Shown: positions 26,186 to 35,358 of the stretch, piece after piece
Position numbering within the stretch: position 1 is the stretch's first letter
Layout of the letters: each line of letters opens with the position of its first letter
Assembly: GCA_030145015.1 (NCBI GenBank)
Contig: JAQYWI010000005.1
Coordinates: forward strand, 7,813-71,812
Direction: 5' to 3'
DNA: 64,000 bases
From: Desulfobacterales bacterium
GTDB taxonomy: Bacteria > Desulfobacterota > Desulfobacteria > Desulfobacterales > JAHEIW01
Translations under genes and position numbers: made by a program
Notes under the pieces: generated by a model
What the model was told of the DNA's origin: nothing
The model's input: the letters and a program-made list of their open reading frames with translations, nothing else
Database searches by the model: none

Positions 26186-27211
26186 ATGACAAACATATTT
26201 AAACGATATGGTGTGCCTGTTTTACTATCCCTGTTTTTCCTTTTCCAGATCTGCGGAACTGCCGCAGCCGCCCGGCAAACCTTACCCTCCGTCACGCTTA
26301 AAGTGGTTCGATTCCCGTTTCTTTCCTACGGCCCCATTTTTATCGCTGAGGAAGAGGGCTTTTTTACAGAGCAGCGAATTCAGGTTGAGTTTCTCAAGAT
26401 GAAAGAGGCGACGGCTATCCAGGCGCTGGCGCTGGGCAATGTTGACGTGTGGGCCGGAATTTTTACGGTCGGGTCTTTGAACGCGATGGTCCGCGGTGCC
26501 GATATCCGCCTGGTGGCCGACAAGGGCCATTTTGCGCCCGGCGGTTGTCCTTCATTCGGGCTGGTCGCCAGCAAAAGTCTCGCGGAGACCGCAAAATTGG
26601 GAGATCTGCAAGTTCTCAAAGGCCGTAAATTCGACGTGTTCCTGGGCTCTTTTGAAGAATATTTTCTGGATAAAATCCTCGGGCGGGCGGGCCTGAAACC
26701 GGATGAAGTCGAGCGCTTTAATGTCCCGCCCCCGGCTCAGATAGATGCGATGGCTAAGGGTCGCTTGGATTTCGGCATCTGCTCCGAGCCGTTTGTGACC
26801 CGTTATAAACGCTCGGGGAACGGGGTTTTGTGGACGCGTGTCCAGGATGTCATTCCCGGCTTTAATTACGCCTTTATACGCTTCGGCCCCAGTCTTTTGA
26901 AGAAAAACCCCGAGGCCGGCCGGCGATTTATGGTGGCCTATCTCAAAGGCGTACGCCAGTACAATCAGGGCAAAACCAAGCGCAATCTGGAAATCATGTC
27001 CAAGCATACCCGTTTGGATAAAAGTATTTTGCAAGACGCCTGCTGGCCCCAGATCAGCGATGATGGGGGGATTAACACCCAAAGTGTGCTTGATTTTCAG
27101 GATTGGGCCGTCGCCAAAGGGCTGCAGGACAGCAAGAAACTGACGGCGGAACAAATGTGGGACCCGAGTTTTGTGAATCACGCCAACCAGGTGTTGAAAT
27201 CAGGACAGTAA
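26186..27211 (+). CDS. ABC-type binding protein, NMT1/THI5/SsuA-like
   Basis: 341-residue periplasmic protein with a signal peptide (VLLSLFFLFQICGTAAAA) and AGGAGG before ATG 26186. The type II binding fold is shown by VVRFPFLSYGPIFIAEEEGFF, IQALALGNVDVWAGIFTVGS, FLGSFEEYFLDKILGRAGL and LDFGICSEPFVTRYKRSG. Relatives bind nitrate, taurine, aliphatic sulfonates, pyrimidines or aromatic acids such as phthalate. No permease or ATPase is beside it; it may share the pair at 33776-35337, whose own binding protein (36053) is a clear paralogue. Confidence 0.85.
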   Translation: MTNIFKRYGVPVLLSLFFLFQICGTAAAARQTLPSVTLKVVRFPFLSYGPIFIAEEEGFFTEQRIQVEFLKMKEATAIQALALGNVDVWAGIFTVGSLNAMVRGADIRLVADKGHFAPGGCPSFGLVASKSLAETAKLGDLQVLKGRKFDVFLGSFEEYFLDKILGRAGLKPDEVERFNVPPPAQIDAMAKGRLDFGICSEPFVTRYKRSGNGVLWTRVQDVIPGFNYAFIRFGPSLLKKNPEAGRRFMVAYLKGVRQYNQGKTKRNLEIMSKHTRLDKSILQDACWPQISDDGGINTQSVLDFQDWAVAKGLQDSKKLTAEQMWDPSFVNHANQVLKSGQ

Positions 27212-27263
27212 AAATCATAAGTCGTGTGGTATATCTTAGTCCGGTTGAGTTCTTTAATTGAGA

Positions 27264-27421
27264 AAATTCCAAGCACCAAAGTTTAAATCCCAAATCACAA
27301 AACACAAATACCAAACAAATGACAATGACCAAAATTCAAAATCTCAAACATGCTTGGTCATTGAAAATTGAGATTTGAGATTTATTTGTAAATTGGTGCT
27401 TGAAATTTGGGATTTAAACGA
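27264..27421. repeat. Palindromic intergenic repeat, AAGCACCAAA type
   Basis: An imperfect inverted repeat: AAGCACCAAAGTTTAAATCC near the left end is matched in complement by TTGGTGCTTGAAATTTGGG near the right end, with an A-rich left arm and T-rich right arm. It fills most of the gap between two convergent genes. Similar repeats are common between genes in Desulfobacterota; it may act as a bidirectional terminator. Confidence 0.65.
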
Positions 27422-27477
27422 ATTTATCTTTGAATAAGAAAATTGATAAGATAAATCCGTGTTCACTCGGAGCGGGA

Positions 27478-28926
27478 TCATTCTTCGCGATCGAGAAGGT
27501 ACTGCGTCCTTTTGGGTATTTTAAAGTCGGGCAGGCCGGTTTCCTTCCAGGAATCCAGTGCCTTCATCATCAATTCTTTGGGGGGCAGAGAAAAGTCACT
27601 GCGGCCGCTTTTATCGGTGGCATCGATGAGAAGTTTACCGCTCATCTCAATTTCGCCGTTGCGCACGCGAACCGTCGGATCCATCCTTGCCCCGGCGAAA
27701 ATTCGATCGATGATGATCGTGTCCCGGACGGGATTCATACGCGAATTCATGGCCCAGTCCATGTGCATGGCGTCGCGAATATCGATGTCATCATCAACCA
27801 CGGTGATTCGCTTGAGGGTCGTTTCATTGGCCATCGCCCGTCCGACGCGGACGGCATGCCCGGGATATTGGGGCTTCATGGATACAATGCCATGGGCAAG
27901 CACTCCGCCGTAAGTGAGATCGACGTGAACATCTTTAACGGTTTTATATCCCAGGTCGTGCCTGAGCATTTTAAGGATAAGACCGGCGTAACCCGTACTC
28001 TGCATCACAGTGCTCTCACTGGGAGGCATCTGACTGATGTGGCCATAATAGATTGGATTCTTGCGATGCGTTATCGCCGTAACGGTTGCTACGGGATTCT
28101 TTCCAACCGGTCTCATATAGCCGGCAAATTCGCCGAAAGGCCCTTCCTGGTCGACTTCACCCGGCTGGATTGTACCTTCGATGATGATTTCAGCATGCGC
28201 CGGCACCAAAAGATCCACGGTTTTGGCTTTAGCCACTTTTATCGGTTCGCCTTTTAGACCGCCGGCGATGGTCAGTTCATCGACACCATATTGCACGTTG
28301 GCCACGGCGGCGAGATGGACAACCGGCTCGGCGCCAAGGACCCACGCAAAAGGTGCCGGTTTGCCTTTTTTAACATAGGACTCATAACATAAGGTGCCAT
28401 GTCGCGCCGGAGCGAGATTAACCCCCAGATGATTTTTATCTTTAACCATGGCCCGGTAAACCGCCGTGTTTTGAATCCCGGTGTCATGATCGCGGCTAAT
28501 GGTCGTAGAGGTGATATAAGGCCCTACGTCTTTACCGGGTGTCCACACCGGAATGGGGAGGATCCCCAGATCGACGTCATCACCTTGTATAACCACTTCA
28601 TGACAGGGGGCGCTGTCTGTCAACTCCGGTGAAATCGGATTTAATAGGGCATGGACCCATTTTGCATTAATCTCATCGGGTACCGTCTCCAGGGCAATGG
28701 CATAAGTTTCGCGGGAGGCGCCCAGGACAGCGGTCATGACCGGAGTATCGAAGCCTTTGACGTTTTCGAAGAGTAAACCAAAACGATTTTCATCGGCAAA
28801 CGCCTGGTACATCCAGCGTGCGATACAGGACAATTCCCATGCGGGATCGACCCTTTTGGGGATACGTCTGAGTTTGCCTTTAGTCTCTAAAACCGACAAA
28901 TATTCGCGGATGTCTCGATAGGGCAT
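27478..28926 (-). CDS. UbiD-family (de)carboxylase
   Basis: 482 residues matching the prenylated-FMN-dependent UbiD family, which reversibly decarboxylates aromatic and alpha,beta-unsaturated acids. The usual catalytic Arg and two Glu residues can be seen in IQNTAVYRAMVKDKNH and EGPFGEFAGYMRP, with HLGVNLAPARHGTLCYESY and VDDDIDIRDAMHMDWAMNSR also typical. Length is normal for the family. No UbiX gene is visible here. In anaerobic aromatic pathways such enzymes act on hydroxybenzoates, phthaloyl-CoA or aromatic hydrocarbons; which applies is open. None of the shared promoter elements is found upstream. Confidence 0.9.
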   Translation of the reverse strand: MPYRDIREYLSVLETKGKLRRIPKRVDPAWELSCIARWMYQAFADENRFGLLFENVKGFDTPVMTAVLGASRETYAIALETVPDEINAKWVHALLNPISPELTDSAPCHEVVIQGDDVDLGILPIPVWTPGKDVGPYITSTTISRDHDTGIQNTAVYRAMVKDKNHLGVNLAPARHGTLCYESYVKKGKPAPFAWVLGAEPVVHLAAVANVQYGVDELTIAGGLKGEPIKVAKAKTVDLLVPAHAEIIIEGTIQPGEVDQEGPFGEFAGYMRPVGKNPVATVTAITHRKNPIYYGHISQMPPSESTVMQSTGYAGLILKMLRHDLGYKTVKDVHVDLTYGGVLAHGIVSMKPQYPGHAVRVGRAMANETTLKRITVVDDDIDIRDAMHMDWAMNSRMNPVRDTIIIDRIFAGARMDPTVRVRNGEIEMSGKLLIDATDKSGRSDFSLPPKELMMKALDSWKETGLPDFKIPKRTQYLLDREE

Positions 28927-29122
28927 GGTTCATCTCCTTATGTTATGGTAGCACCTGGGTTTTGCATGAGTCGGAGGCTTTCATCTGCAAGCGGAGCTCC
29001 TTAGTGTTATATAATTTGACGCTTCATCCAGCGAAGCGGGCAAGATTCAGGTAAGAAGTTATAAGACTGTGTTGTGCATGTCAATTTTGAGGGTGCCGCT
29101 TTAGTGTAAAAGGAGAACATAT

Positions 29123-30652
29123 ATGAATCTTAAATTTGAACAGATAGCGTCCTTGCCGCGCCTATCCTGGTGCGCGTGCATCCGTGAACATGAGGAAGTC
29201 GCCCGCATCCTTCATGGACCGTGGGTGGAAACCCGCGACGACTGTTTCATCGAAGGCGCGTGGGACGGACCCTTTGAGGCCTATCGCTTTGATGAAGCCG
29301 TCATGCTGGCCGGCTCCGGGGGCCGCGTTGTCGACGGCGCGATCCTCTTTGCTTCTCCCGGTCATATGGGCGAAAGACTCTACTCATTGTCTGTGGCAAA
29401 TGAACTCTATGTTTCCAATTCGTTTACCTTCCTGCTCAGCCAAGCAGGCCAGGATCTGGATATCCATTATCCCAATTACTTTTTCGATTTCCTGAATCAT
29501 CATCAATCCGGAATCCGGATAACGAATAAACCCATCCGGATCCGGGGCGGACGGTATGTGTATCGGCATGATTGCTGCAATATCCTGGTAAAACCCGATC
29601 TGACGATTACCCGTATCGAGAAGAACATAGATGATCCACCAGGGGATTACAGCGATTATGTCGCTTTCCTGGAGCGAACCAGCAGGTCAATTTGCGAAAA
29701 TGCCAGGCACCCCGCCCGCAAGCAGCCCTATCGTCCCCTCACCACGATTTCCCAGGGGTATGACTCAACTGCCGTTTCGGTCCTCGCCGGTCGTGCGGGT
29801 TGTCGTGAAGCCGTCACCTTTTTTAAAAGCGTCAGTGATGACGGCTATGTTGATGACAGCGGCACGATCATCGCCGGTTATCTCGGCCTTCAAACCACCG
29901 AGTACGAACGGCTTGACTTCAACAAACTATCCGGATTGCCGACCGCCGAGTTCTATCTGAATCCTTTCGGGATGACAGAGGCCCTGGCCGTCATGCAAGA
30001 TCAGTTCGTCGGTTCGCTATTGATGACCGGTATATTCGGAGATTATGTTTGGAGTACAGACAGACAAAGCGGGTTGCCCCTGCTCCAGGAACCCAATACC
30101 GATTTTCTAAATCCTGCTATTAGCTGGGCTGAATTTCGGTTAAGAGTCGGATTTATTCACCTGCCCGCCCCGGCCTGCGGCGCGATCCATCGCCCGGCGA
30201 TTCAGCGCATTACGCAATCAAGCGAAATGACGCCCTGGTCACTCGGCGGCAACTATGACCGGCCGATTGCCCGCCGCATTGTCGAAGAGGCCGGGGTGCC
30301 CCGTGAACTCTTTGGACAACACAAGAGTAAGGGCGCGCCCTGGTCTCCACGTGGCTTTAGTTTATCCTCGCCTGCCGGTGATCGCGACTTTGAAGCGTTT
30401 TATCTGGCCAAAGTCACCGGAAGCACCGGCCGGCATTCATCTGCGGGCGTCCGTCAGGATGTTCGCAAGCGCAAAATCAACTGGCAGCGTCACTTAAGAA
30501 GGCTGTTACGGCGCTTTCCCGTTCGTATCAGACGCGCGTTTATGTGGAACCGGCTGGACCCGCGCTGGGGCGCCAAACACCTGTACAGATTTCACTGGGG
30601 ATTTGAACGCACAAAAGAGCGCTACCAATCTGCTTTGAACCAAAACCGGTAA
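29123..30652 (+). CDS. Asparagine-synthetase-like ATP-pyrophosphatase domain protein
   Basis: 509 residues starting at ATG 29123 with AAAGGAGAAC upstream. The adenylating PP-loop, normally SGGxDS, reads TTISQGYDSTAVSVLAG, and the end of the synthetase domain is seen in YDRPIARRIVEEAGVPRELF followed by GQHKSKG. The N-terminal about 170 residues are not a recognisable glutaminase: there is no Cys at position 2. It may therefore form an amide or other bond using free ammonia or another nucleophile. It is divergent from the UbiD gene and convergent with an orphan binding-protein gene six bases away. Substrate unknown. Confidence 0.7.
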   Translation: MNLKFEQIASLPRLSWCACIREHEEVARILHGPWVETRDDCFIEGAWDGPFEAYRFDEAVMLAGSGGRVVDGAILFASPGHMGERLYSLSVANELYVSNSFTFLLSQAGQDLDIHYPNYFFDFLNHHQSGIRITNKPIRIRGGRYVYRHDCCNILVKPDLTITRIEKNIDDPPGDYSDYVAFLERTSRSICENARHPARKQPYRPLTTISQGYDSTAVSVLAGRAGCREAVTFFKSVSDDGYVDDSGTIIAGYLGLQTTEYERLDFNKLSGLPTAEFYLNPFGMTEALAVMQDQFVGSLLMTGIFGDYVWSTDRQSGLPLLQEPNTDFLNPAISWAEFRLRVGFIHLPAPACGAIHRPAIQRITQSSEMTPWSLGGNYDRPIARRIVEEAGVPRELFGQHKSKGAPWSPRGFSLSSPAGDRDFEAFYLAKVTGSTGRHSSAGVRQDVRKRKINWQRHLRRLLRRFPVRIRRAFMWNRLDPRWGAKHLYRFHWGFERTKERYQSALNQNR

Positions 30653-30658
30653 TCCCCC

Positions 30659-31768
30659 CTATTTTGCGCTTTTTTTGATCGCCGCACCGAATTGCTTTTC
30701 GAACTTCTGGCCCTCAGGCGATCCCAGCCATACCAGTTTTTTGTAATTCTCTTCGGAATCAAAATATGAAACCGGCTTCACATTCTCCTTCATCATCAGT
30801 TGCTCGGCGATTGCAATGGCCTTTTGATTACCGTTTTTAAGGGTGTTTCCTAAATAGGTGCCCTCACCGCAAATATTCAGCGCCTCTCTACCGGTCAACC
30901 AAACAACAAATAGCTTTGCCGCGTTCGGGCTCCGGGTGCCCTTGGGCACCGCGTGCAGCAAAACCGAATGGGGGACGAGGTCCTTAAAAAACCCCATTTT
31001 GAAATCGCCGTCTTGCGGACCGGCATCAAGATACTGCTCGGTTGTATGAAAGCCGCCTACGAAAAAATTGCCCTGTGCAACCTGTTTGGGCATCTTGCGC
31101 GGGTGAAATTTCTTTACTCCGTTTTGGCTCCAGGCTTCGGCGATTGCAAGCAGCTCTTCGGGGCTGTATTTCATCAAGGCGTAAGTTAGGTTGCCGCTGT
31201 ACATGGACACGGCTGCTTTGCCTTTGAGGGAGGCATTCGCGAGATCCTTAATCGACAGCGGGACCATATTACCGTTGACTTTATCGGACCTGTAAGAATA
31301 TCCGGTGTAAAAGTCAAATGATTTGAAACCGAACCCCGCAATCGGCCCCGGGCTGACGGACGGGTCGGCGCCTTCGGGCAAAAGGTTTTCCCAGCCTTCT
31401 ATTTTCTCGAGTGCACCTGCATCTGCCATCATGGCGAATGCCGATTCGTTGAGCACCATCGCGTCAAAGGTGGGTTCGGCGCCTTCGCGATACTGGTTCA
31501 CAACCTTTCTTGCTTTGCCCGAGTATTTTCCCGTGAGGTTGGCCTCAAGTGTGATATTAAGGCCGTAACGGGCGTTAAACGCCGTTTCCAATTTTTTTAC
31601 ATGCTCCGGTGTAATAAAATGTAACGCCACCTTCAAATGCTTCTCCTTCTTCGCACCTGCAATCATCGATTTTAGCGTATCTGCATTTGCAAATTCCACC
31701 GCGATCCCCAGTGCCATTGTAAAGACCACCCCGGCGATCAAGGTCGCGCGTAACATCTTTTTCATCAT
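30659..31768 (-). CDS. Orphan extracellular solute-binding protein (family 1, iron/polyamine type)
   Basis: 369 residues with a signal peptide (LRATLIAGVVFTMALGIAVEF, cleavage near ANA-D). The fold is suggested by IAGAKKEKHLKVALHFITPEH, FDAMVLNESAFAMMADAGAL, LANASLKGKAAVSMYSGN and AAKLFVVWLTGREALNICG. Related proteins bind Fe(III), thiamine, spermidine or organosulfur/organophosphonate ligands. No permease or ATPase of this class lies nearby, so it either uses a distant transporter or acts as a sensor. GGAGATAACG precedes ATG 31768. It has its own sigma-54-like promoter (P4). Confidence 0.82.
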   Translation of the reverse strand: MMKKMLRATLIAGVVFTMALGIAVEFANADTLKSMIAGAKKEKHLKVALHFITPEHVKKLETAFNARYGLNITLEANLTGKYSGKARKVVNQYREGAEPTFDAMVLNESAFAMMADAGALEKIEGWENLLPEGADPSVSPGPIAGFGFKSFDFYTGYSYRSDKVNGNMVPLSIKDLANASLKGKAAVSMYSGNLTYALMKYSPEELLAIAEAWSQNGVKKFHPRKMPKQVAQGNFFVGGFHTTEQYLDAGPQDGDFKMGFFKDLVPHSVLLHAVPKGTRSPNAAKLFVVWLTGREALNICGEGTYLGNTLKNGNQKAIAIAEQLMMKENVKPVSYFDSEENYKKLVWLGSPEGQKFEKQFGAAIKKSAK

Positions 31769-31844
31769 CGTTATCTCCTTTCGTCATCCCAGAAGGATTT
31801 CAGTATTGTTCCCGCAGGAATATTATTAAACCGGCACAATGTGG

Positions 31845-31861
31845 TGCAAAAATTATGCACA
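31845..31861 (-). promoter_or_regulatory. Sigma-54-like promoter P4
   Basis: Minus-strand sequence TGTGCATAATTTTTGCA, predicted start near 31834, 66 bases before the orphan binding-protein ATG. The -24 half is closer to GCAC than in P1-P3. Confidence 0.55.
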
Positions 31862-31948
31862 ATTTCAATGATAAATATATATCTCATATTTCCAAATGGT
31901 TACATGATGATCGCTTAAAAAGCTAAAAACAACCCAAGACCGCTTTAT

Positions 31949-31980
31949 GGTCTTTTTCCCAATAATTCGGGCATATACCC
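31949..31980. promoter_or_regulatory. Shared tandem activator sites for divergent promoters P4 and P5
   Basis: GGGCATATACCC (31969-31980) is centred 120.5 bp upstream of the P5 start and 140.5 bp upstream of P4. GGTCTTTTTCCC (31949-31960) is centred 120.5 bp upstream of P4 and 140.5 bp upstream of P5. One pair of sites 20 bp apart therefore fits both promoters with the same geometry seen elsewhere. Confidence 0.6.
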
Positions 31981-32067
31981 ATTATATTGCGCGCATAAAT
32001 TTCTTTGCACCGACAGAAAACTATATAACCATTTGAAAATATTATAATTATATATGGTACCTCGATT

Positions 32068-32084
32068 CTTGCACAACACTTGCA
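32068..32084 (+). promoter_or_regulatory. Sigma-54 promoter P5
   Basis: CTTGCACAACACTTGCA, the best sigma-54 match of the six (consensus YTGGCACGNNNNTTGCW, with one G of the -24 pair changed). It lacks TATAAT. Predicted start near 32095, 49 bases before ATG 32144. Confidence 0.68.
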
Positions 32085-32143
32085 TATCTGTTAGCGGGGG
32101 TTACAACTGAATCGTTAATCGCTTAGCCGGTTTATAATCATAA

Positions 32144-33760
32144 ATGAGAAAAGCACTTGCGAATTTAAAGGGTTACGGGCGCTTTTACCTGGGATTGCGG
32201 AGCTTCCTGCGCCAAAAGATTTCTCTGGCCGAGACCGAAGCCATTGTCCGGCAACGCATGGCTGCCAGAGATGCCAATTTCCTGCGGTTCATGGAACGGG
32301 GTGTCTTCGGTAATCCGAAAAGTCCGTTCCGGCCGCTGCTTAAATTAGCCGATTGCGAGCTGGGTGACATCCGCAACAGGGTCGGCACAAACGGGCTGGA
32401 AGCCACTTTGCGTGAATTGCGCGACGCCGGAGTGTACGTTACATTTGAGGAATTCAAAGGCCGCAAGCCGATGGTACGCAATGGAAACGTATTCCACGTA
32501 CAGCCCCGGGATTTTGATAACCCCAATTTGAGCCGTCATTATCAAGGCACCACCAGCGGGACGACCGGAGCGGGCACTAGAATCATGATTGATCTGGACC
32601 ATCTTGCAGCCAATGCGCCGCTTTTAATGTTAGAGCACCATATCCATGGCACCCTGAACACGCCCGTCGGCATTTGGTTCGGGACGCCTCCTGATCCAAC
32701 CGGACTCATCGCAATCCTGATGCGCTCACGCTATTTGGAGGCACCCTTAAAATGGTTTTCGCCTGCTTTGGCGCAAAGTGCCGCACCGCCTTTTAAATAC
32801 CGCCTTATTGCGCCCTGCACCATTATCGCCGGTCGACTGTTTGGCGCACCCCTGCCCTGGCCGCAGCCGGTAAGATTGGATCAAGCGGCCACGATTGCCC
32901 ATTGGGCGACAAAAATGGTTGCCGATCACGGCGCTTGCCTGATCACCACCCATGTAAGCCAGGCCTTGAGAATATGCAGGGCGGCTTCAGAAGAAGGATT
33001 GGATCTTCGCCAAGTTCTCTTTACGGTAGGGGGGGAGCCGCCTTCGCCGGCCAAAGTGGCCATGATAACGGGCACCGGCGCGCGCTTTGCACCTAAATAT
33101 TTTTTTAATGAGGTCGGCGCCGTGGGCCTTGGCTGTGCGCAACCGCAAGACGAAAACGATCTGCACTTTATTAAGGATTGCCTGGCGCTGATCCAATACC
33201 CTCGCCGGGTACCCGGCTCGGAGCTTATGGTTGACGCTTTTAATTTTACGACCTTAGTGCCCTCTGCGCCCAAGCTCTTGTTGAATGTAGAAAGCGATGA
33301 CTACGGTATCATTGAGACGCGTTCCTGTGGTTGCCCGCTTGAAACTTACGGATATACCGAACACTTGCGGGAAGTCCGCAGTTTTCGCAAGCTCACCGGT
33401 GAAGGCGTAACGCTGGTCGGCAGTGATATGATTTACGTTTTAGAGGAGGTCCTGCCGTCACGCTTCGGCGGCGGTCCTTTAGATTACCAGCTTCTGGAGG
33501 AAGAGGATCAGAAGGGCATGACCCGCCTCAGCCTGCTGATCAGTCCCAAGATTCTGATTCGGGATGAATCCGAAGTTATTGCAACGGTGTTGGAAGCCCT
33601 GAAACGAAAAAGCCGGGCGCATAGAGCCATCGAATTATTGAAGCAGGCCGGAACAATGCGGATCAAGCGTCAGGAGCCCATCTCCACGGGGCACGGAAAA
33701 TTCATGCCGTTGCACAAAGCAAAATTGTCTCAACACCCAACCGAAGATGAATCCTCGTGA
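32144..33760 (+). CDS. Phenylacetate-CoA-ligase-like ANL enzyme, paralogue 3
   Basis: 538 residues. The ATP loop is GTTSGTTGAGTRIMIDL, the hinge GEGVTLVGSDMIYVLEEVLP, and the C-terminus PISTGHGKFMPL. The motif that reads FTEAG in the other two copies is FNEVG here, a change in the active-site region next to the conserved Glu. ETRSCGCPLETYGYTEH is retained. It heads an operon with an ABC ATPase, permease, methyltransferase and binding protein, all within 5 kb, giving the most complete uptake-plus-activation module of the three. Confidence 0.8.
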   Translation: MRKALANLKGYGRFYLGLRSFLRQKISLAETEAIVRQRMAARDANFLRFMERGVFGNPKSPFRPLLKLADCELGDIRNRVGTNGLEATLRELRDAGVYVTFEEFKGRKPMVRNGNVFHVQPRDFDNPNLSRHYQGTTSGTTGAGTRIMIDLDHLAANAPLLMLEHHIHGTLNTPVGIWFGTPPDPTGLIAILMRSRYLEAPLKWFSPALAQSAAPPFKYRLIAPCTIIAGRLFGAPLPWPQPVRLDQAATIAHWATKMVADHGACLITTHVSQALRICRAASEEGLDLRQVLFTVGGEPPSPAKVAMITGTGARFAPKYFFNEVGAVGLGCAQPQDENDLHFIKDCLALIQYPRRVPGSELMVDAFNFTTLVPSAPKLLLNVESDDYGIIETRSCGCPLETYGYTEHLREVRSFRKLTGEGVTLVGSDMIYVLEEVLPSRFGGGPLDYQLLEEEDQKGMTRLSLLISPKILIRDESEVIATVLEALKRKSRAHRAIELLKQAGTMRIKRQEPISTGHGKFMPLHKAKLSQHPTEDESS

Positions 33761-33775
33761 ATTGGACAATAAGCC

Positions 33776-34555
33776 ATGAGAATTGTTTGCCAAAACCTTT
33801 CTAAAACCTTTCAAACACACAATAGCCCTATTGTGGCGTTGCAGGATGTGACCTTTGCGACCGAAGACAGTGAGTTCGTCTGTATCGTGGGCCCCAGCGG
33901 CTGCGGCAAGACCACGCTTCTTAAAATCATTGCCGGGTTGCAGGCGCCCGGCTCGGGAAATATCATTTTTGAGCCGGCCGGCAACCACAAAAGGCCGAAC
34001 AATGCCATGGTATTTCAGGAAGACAGCCTTTTCCCCTGGATGACGGTGCTGGATAATGTGGCTTTCGGGTTAGGGTCCCAGGGCCTGGGGAAAAAAGAGC
34101 GCCGGCAGCGCGCCCGAACTTTTATTGAAAAAGTGGGGTTGATGACCTTTGCCAACAGCTACCCGCATGAGCTTTCGATGGGGATGCGTCAAAGAGTGGG
34201 AATCGCGCGTGCCTTTGTGGCCCGGCCTCACACTTTATTGATGGACGAGCCTTTCGGCTCCGTGGATGCGCAAACCCGCTGGATTTTGCAGGAAGAGTTA
34301 TTGAATATCTGGTCAGAGCACCATAATCTGGTTATTTTCATCACCCACGATATCGAGGAGGCGGTGTTGCTCGGCGATCGGGTTCTGGTAATGAGCGGAA
34401 GACCGGGAGAGATTCGCGAAGAAATAACCATTCCATTTGAGCGGCCGCGAAAACTTTCAAACATGGAACAGTCACAGATCAGGGAAATTAAATGGCACAT
34501 CTGGAACTTACTCGAAGACCAGGCGCGAAAAAGCGTCGGTCTTTCTTCTTCTTAA
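33776..34555 (+). CDS. ABC importer ATPase, nitrate/taurine (SsuB/TauB) type
   Basis: 259-residue ATPase. Walker A is GPSGCGKTTLLKIIAG, Q-loop MVFQEDSLFPWMTVLDNV, signature LSMGMRQRVGIARAF, Walker B TLLMDEPFGSVDAQT, and H-loop VIFITHDIEEAV. It begins 15 bases after the ANL stop and its 3' end overlaps the permease start by 64 bases. It should power import of an anionic organic compound together with 34492 and binding protein 36053, and possibly 26186. Confidence 0.94.
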   Translation: MRIVCQNLSKTFQTHNSPIVALQDVTFATEDSEFVCIVGPSGCGKTTLLKIIAGLQAPGSGNIIFEPAGNHKRPNNAMVFQEDSLFPWMTVLDNVAFGLGSQGLGKKERRQRARTFIEKVGLMTFANSYPHELSMGMRQRVGIARAFVARPHTLLMDEPFGSVDAQTRWILQEELLNIWSEHHNLVIFITHDIEEAVLLGDRVLVMSGRPGEIREEITIPFERPRKLSNMEQSQIREIKWHIWNLLEDQARKSVGLSSS

Positions 34556-35337
34556 AAAACGGTTTTGCTTCGGCATTAATGCGTTACGAGTATTGGCTGC
34601 CGAGCCTGATTTTGCTTACGGCCATCGGGTGTTGGGAGTGGGCTGCTCGCCGGGAAGTAATTTCAACCCTATTTTTCCCGGCCCCTTCGATTATCGTACG
34701 GACCCTGATTCGATCCTTTGCCAGCGGTCAGATGATAGCGCATTCAGGCGCGACTTTATCGCGCATATTCCTGGCATTTCTAATCGGCGGTTTGCCGGCC
34801 ACGATCATCGGGTTGGCGATGGGTTGGTCGCATCGATTCCGCTCCGGGATTGATCCGTTTGTTGCCGCGGCCCATCCGTTACCGAAAATTGCGCTGCTGC
34901 CGCTCGCAATGATTTTTTTTGGAATCGGAGAATCTTCAAAGGTCGTCACAGTTGCCGCGGCGGCATTTTTCCCGATGCTTATCAACTGCATGGCGGGTGT
35001 GCAGCAGATTAATTTTGTCCATTTTGAGGTCGCTCAAAATTTCAGGGCAAATCCATGGAAGGTCTTCACTCGGGTTGTCTGGCCGGGCAGCTTGCCGATG
35101 GTGATCACCGGTGCACGCCTGTCGATTAATGTTGCATTCCTTATCACGATCTCCATCGAATTGGTCAGCGCCACCAAAGGATTAGGCGTCATGATCTGGT
35201 TTGCCTGGGAGACATTGCGCACTGAAGAACTTTACGCGGGTCTAATCGTAATTGCAGCCCTGGGAATTGGAATAAATTTTATTCTCAGGCGTTTAAGGAT
35301 GCATCTGGTCCCCTGGCGGCCGGGGCATGAATCCTGA
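34492..35337 (+). CDS. ABC importer permease, SsuC/TauC type
   Basis: 281 residues, about six membrane helices. The cytoplasmic coupling motif is seen in AQNFRANPWKVFTRVVWPGSLP, and the family pattern continues with FLIGGLPATIIGLAMGWSHR and AAHPLPKIALLPLAMIFFGIG. ATG 34492 has AGGGA six bases upstream. An ATG at 34579 would remove the 64-base overlap with the ATPase gene but has no ribosome site, so I keep the longer form. Confidence 0.9.
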   Translation: MAHLELTRRPGAKKRRSFFFLKNGFASALMRYEYWLPSLILLTAIGCWEWAARREVISTLFFPAPSIIVRTLIRSFASGQMIAHSGATLSRIFLAFLIGGLPATIIGLAMGWSHRFRSGIDPFVAAAHPLPKIALLPLAMIFFGIGESSKVVTVAAAAFFPMLINCMAGVQQINFVHFEVAQNFRANPWKVFTRVVWPGSLPMVITGARLSINVAFLITISIELVSATKGLGVMIWFAWETLRTEELYAGLIVIAALGIGINFILRRLRMHLVPWRPGHES

Positions 35338-35358
35338 TCAGAATGAGGTCGTAAACTG

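Noticed and set aside
27430..28257. 275-residue plus-strand ORF opposite the UbiD gene
   Set aside because: The minus-strand frame encodes a complete UbiD protein with catalytic residues; the plus ORF has no family pattern and no ribosome site.
29800..29815. Asparagine synthetase proper
   Set aside because: The PP-loop is SQGYDS rather than SGGxDS and no N-terminal glutaminase is present, so only a family-level call is justified.
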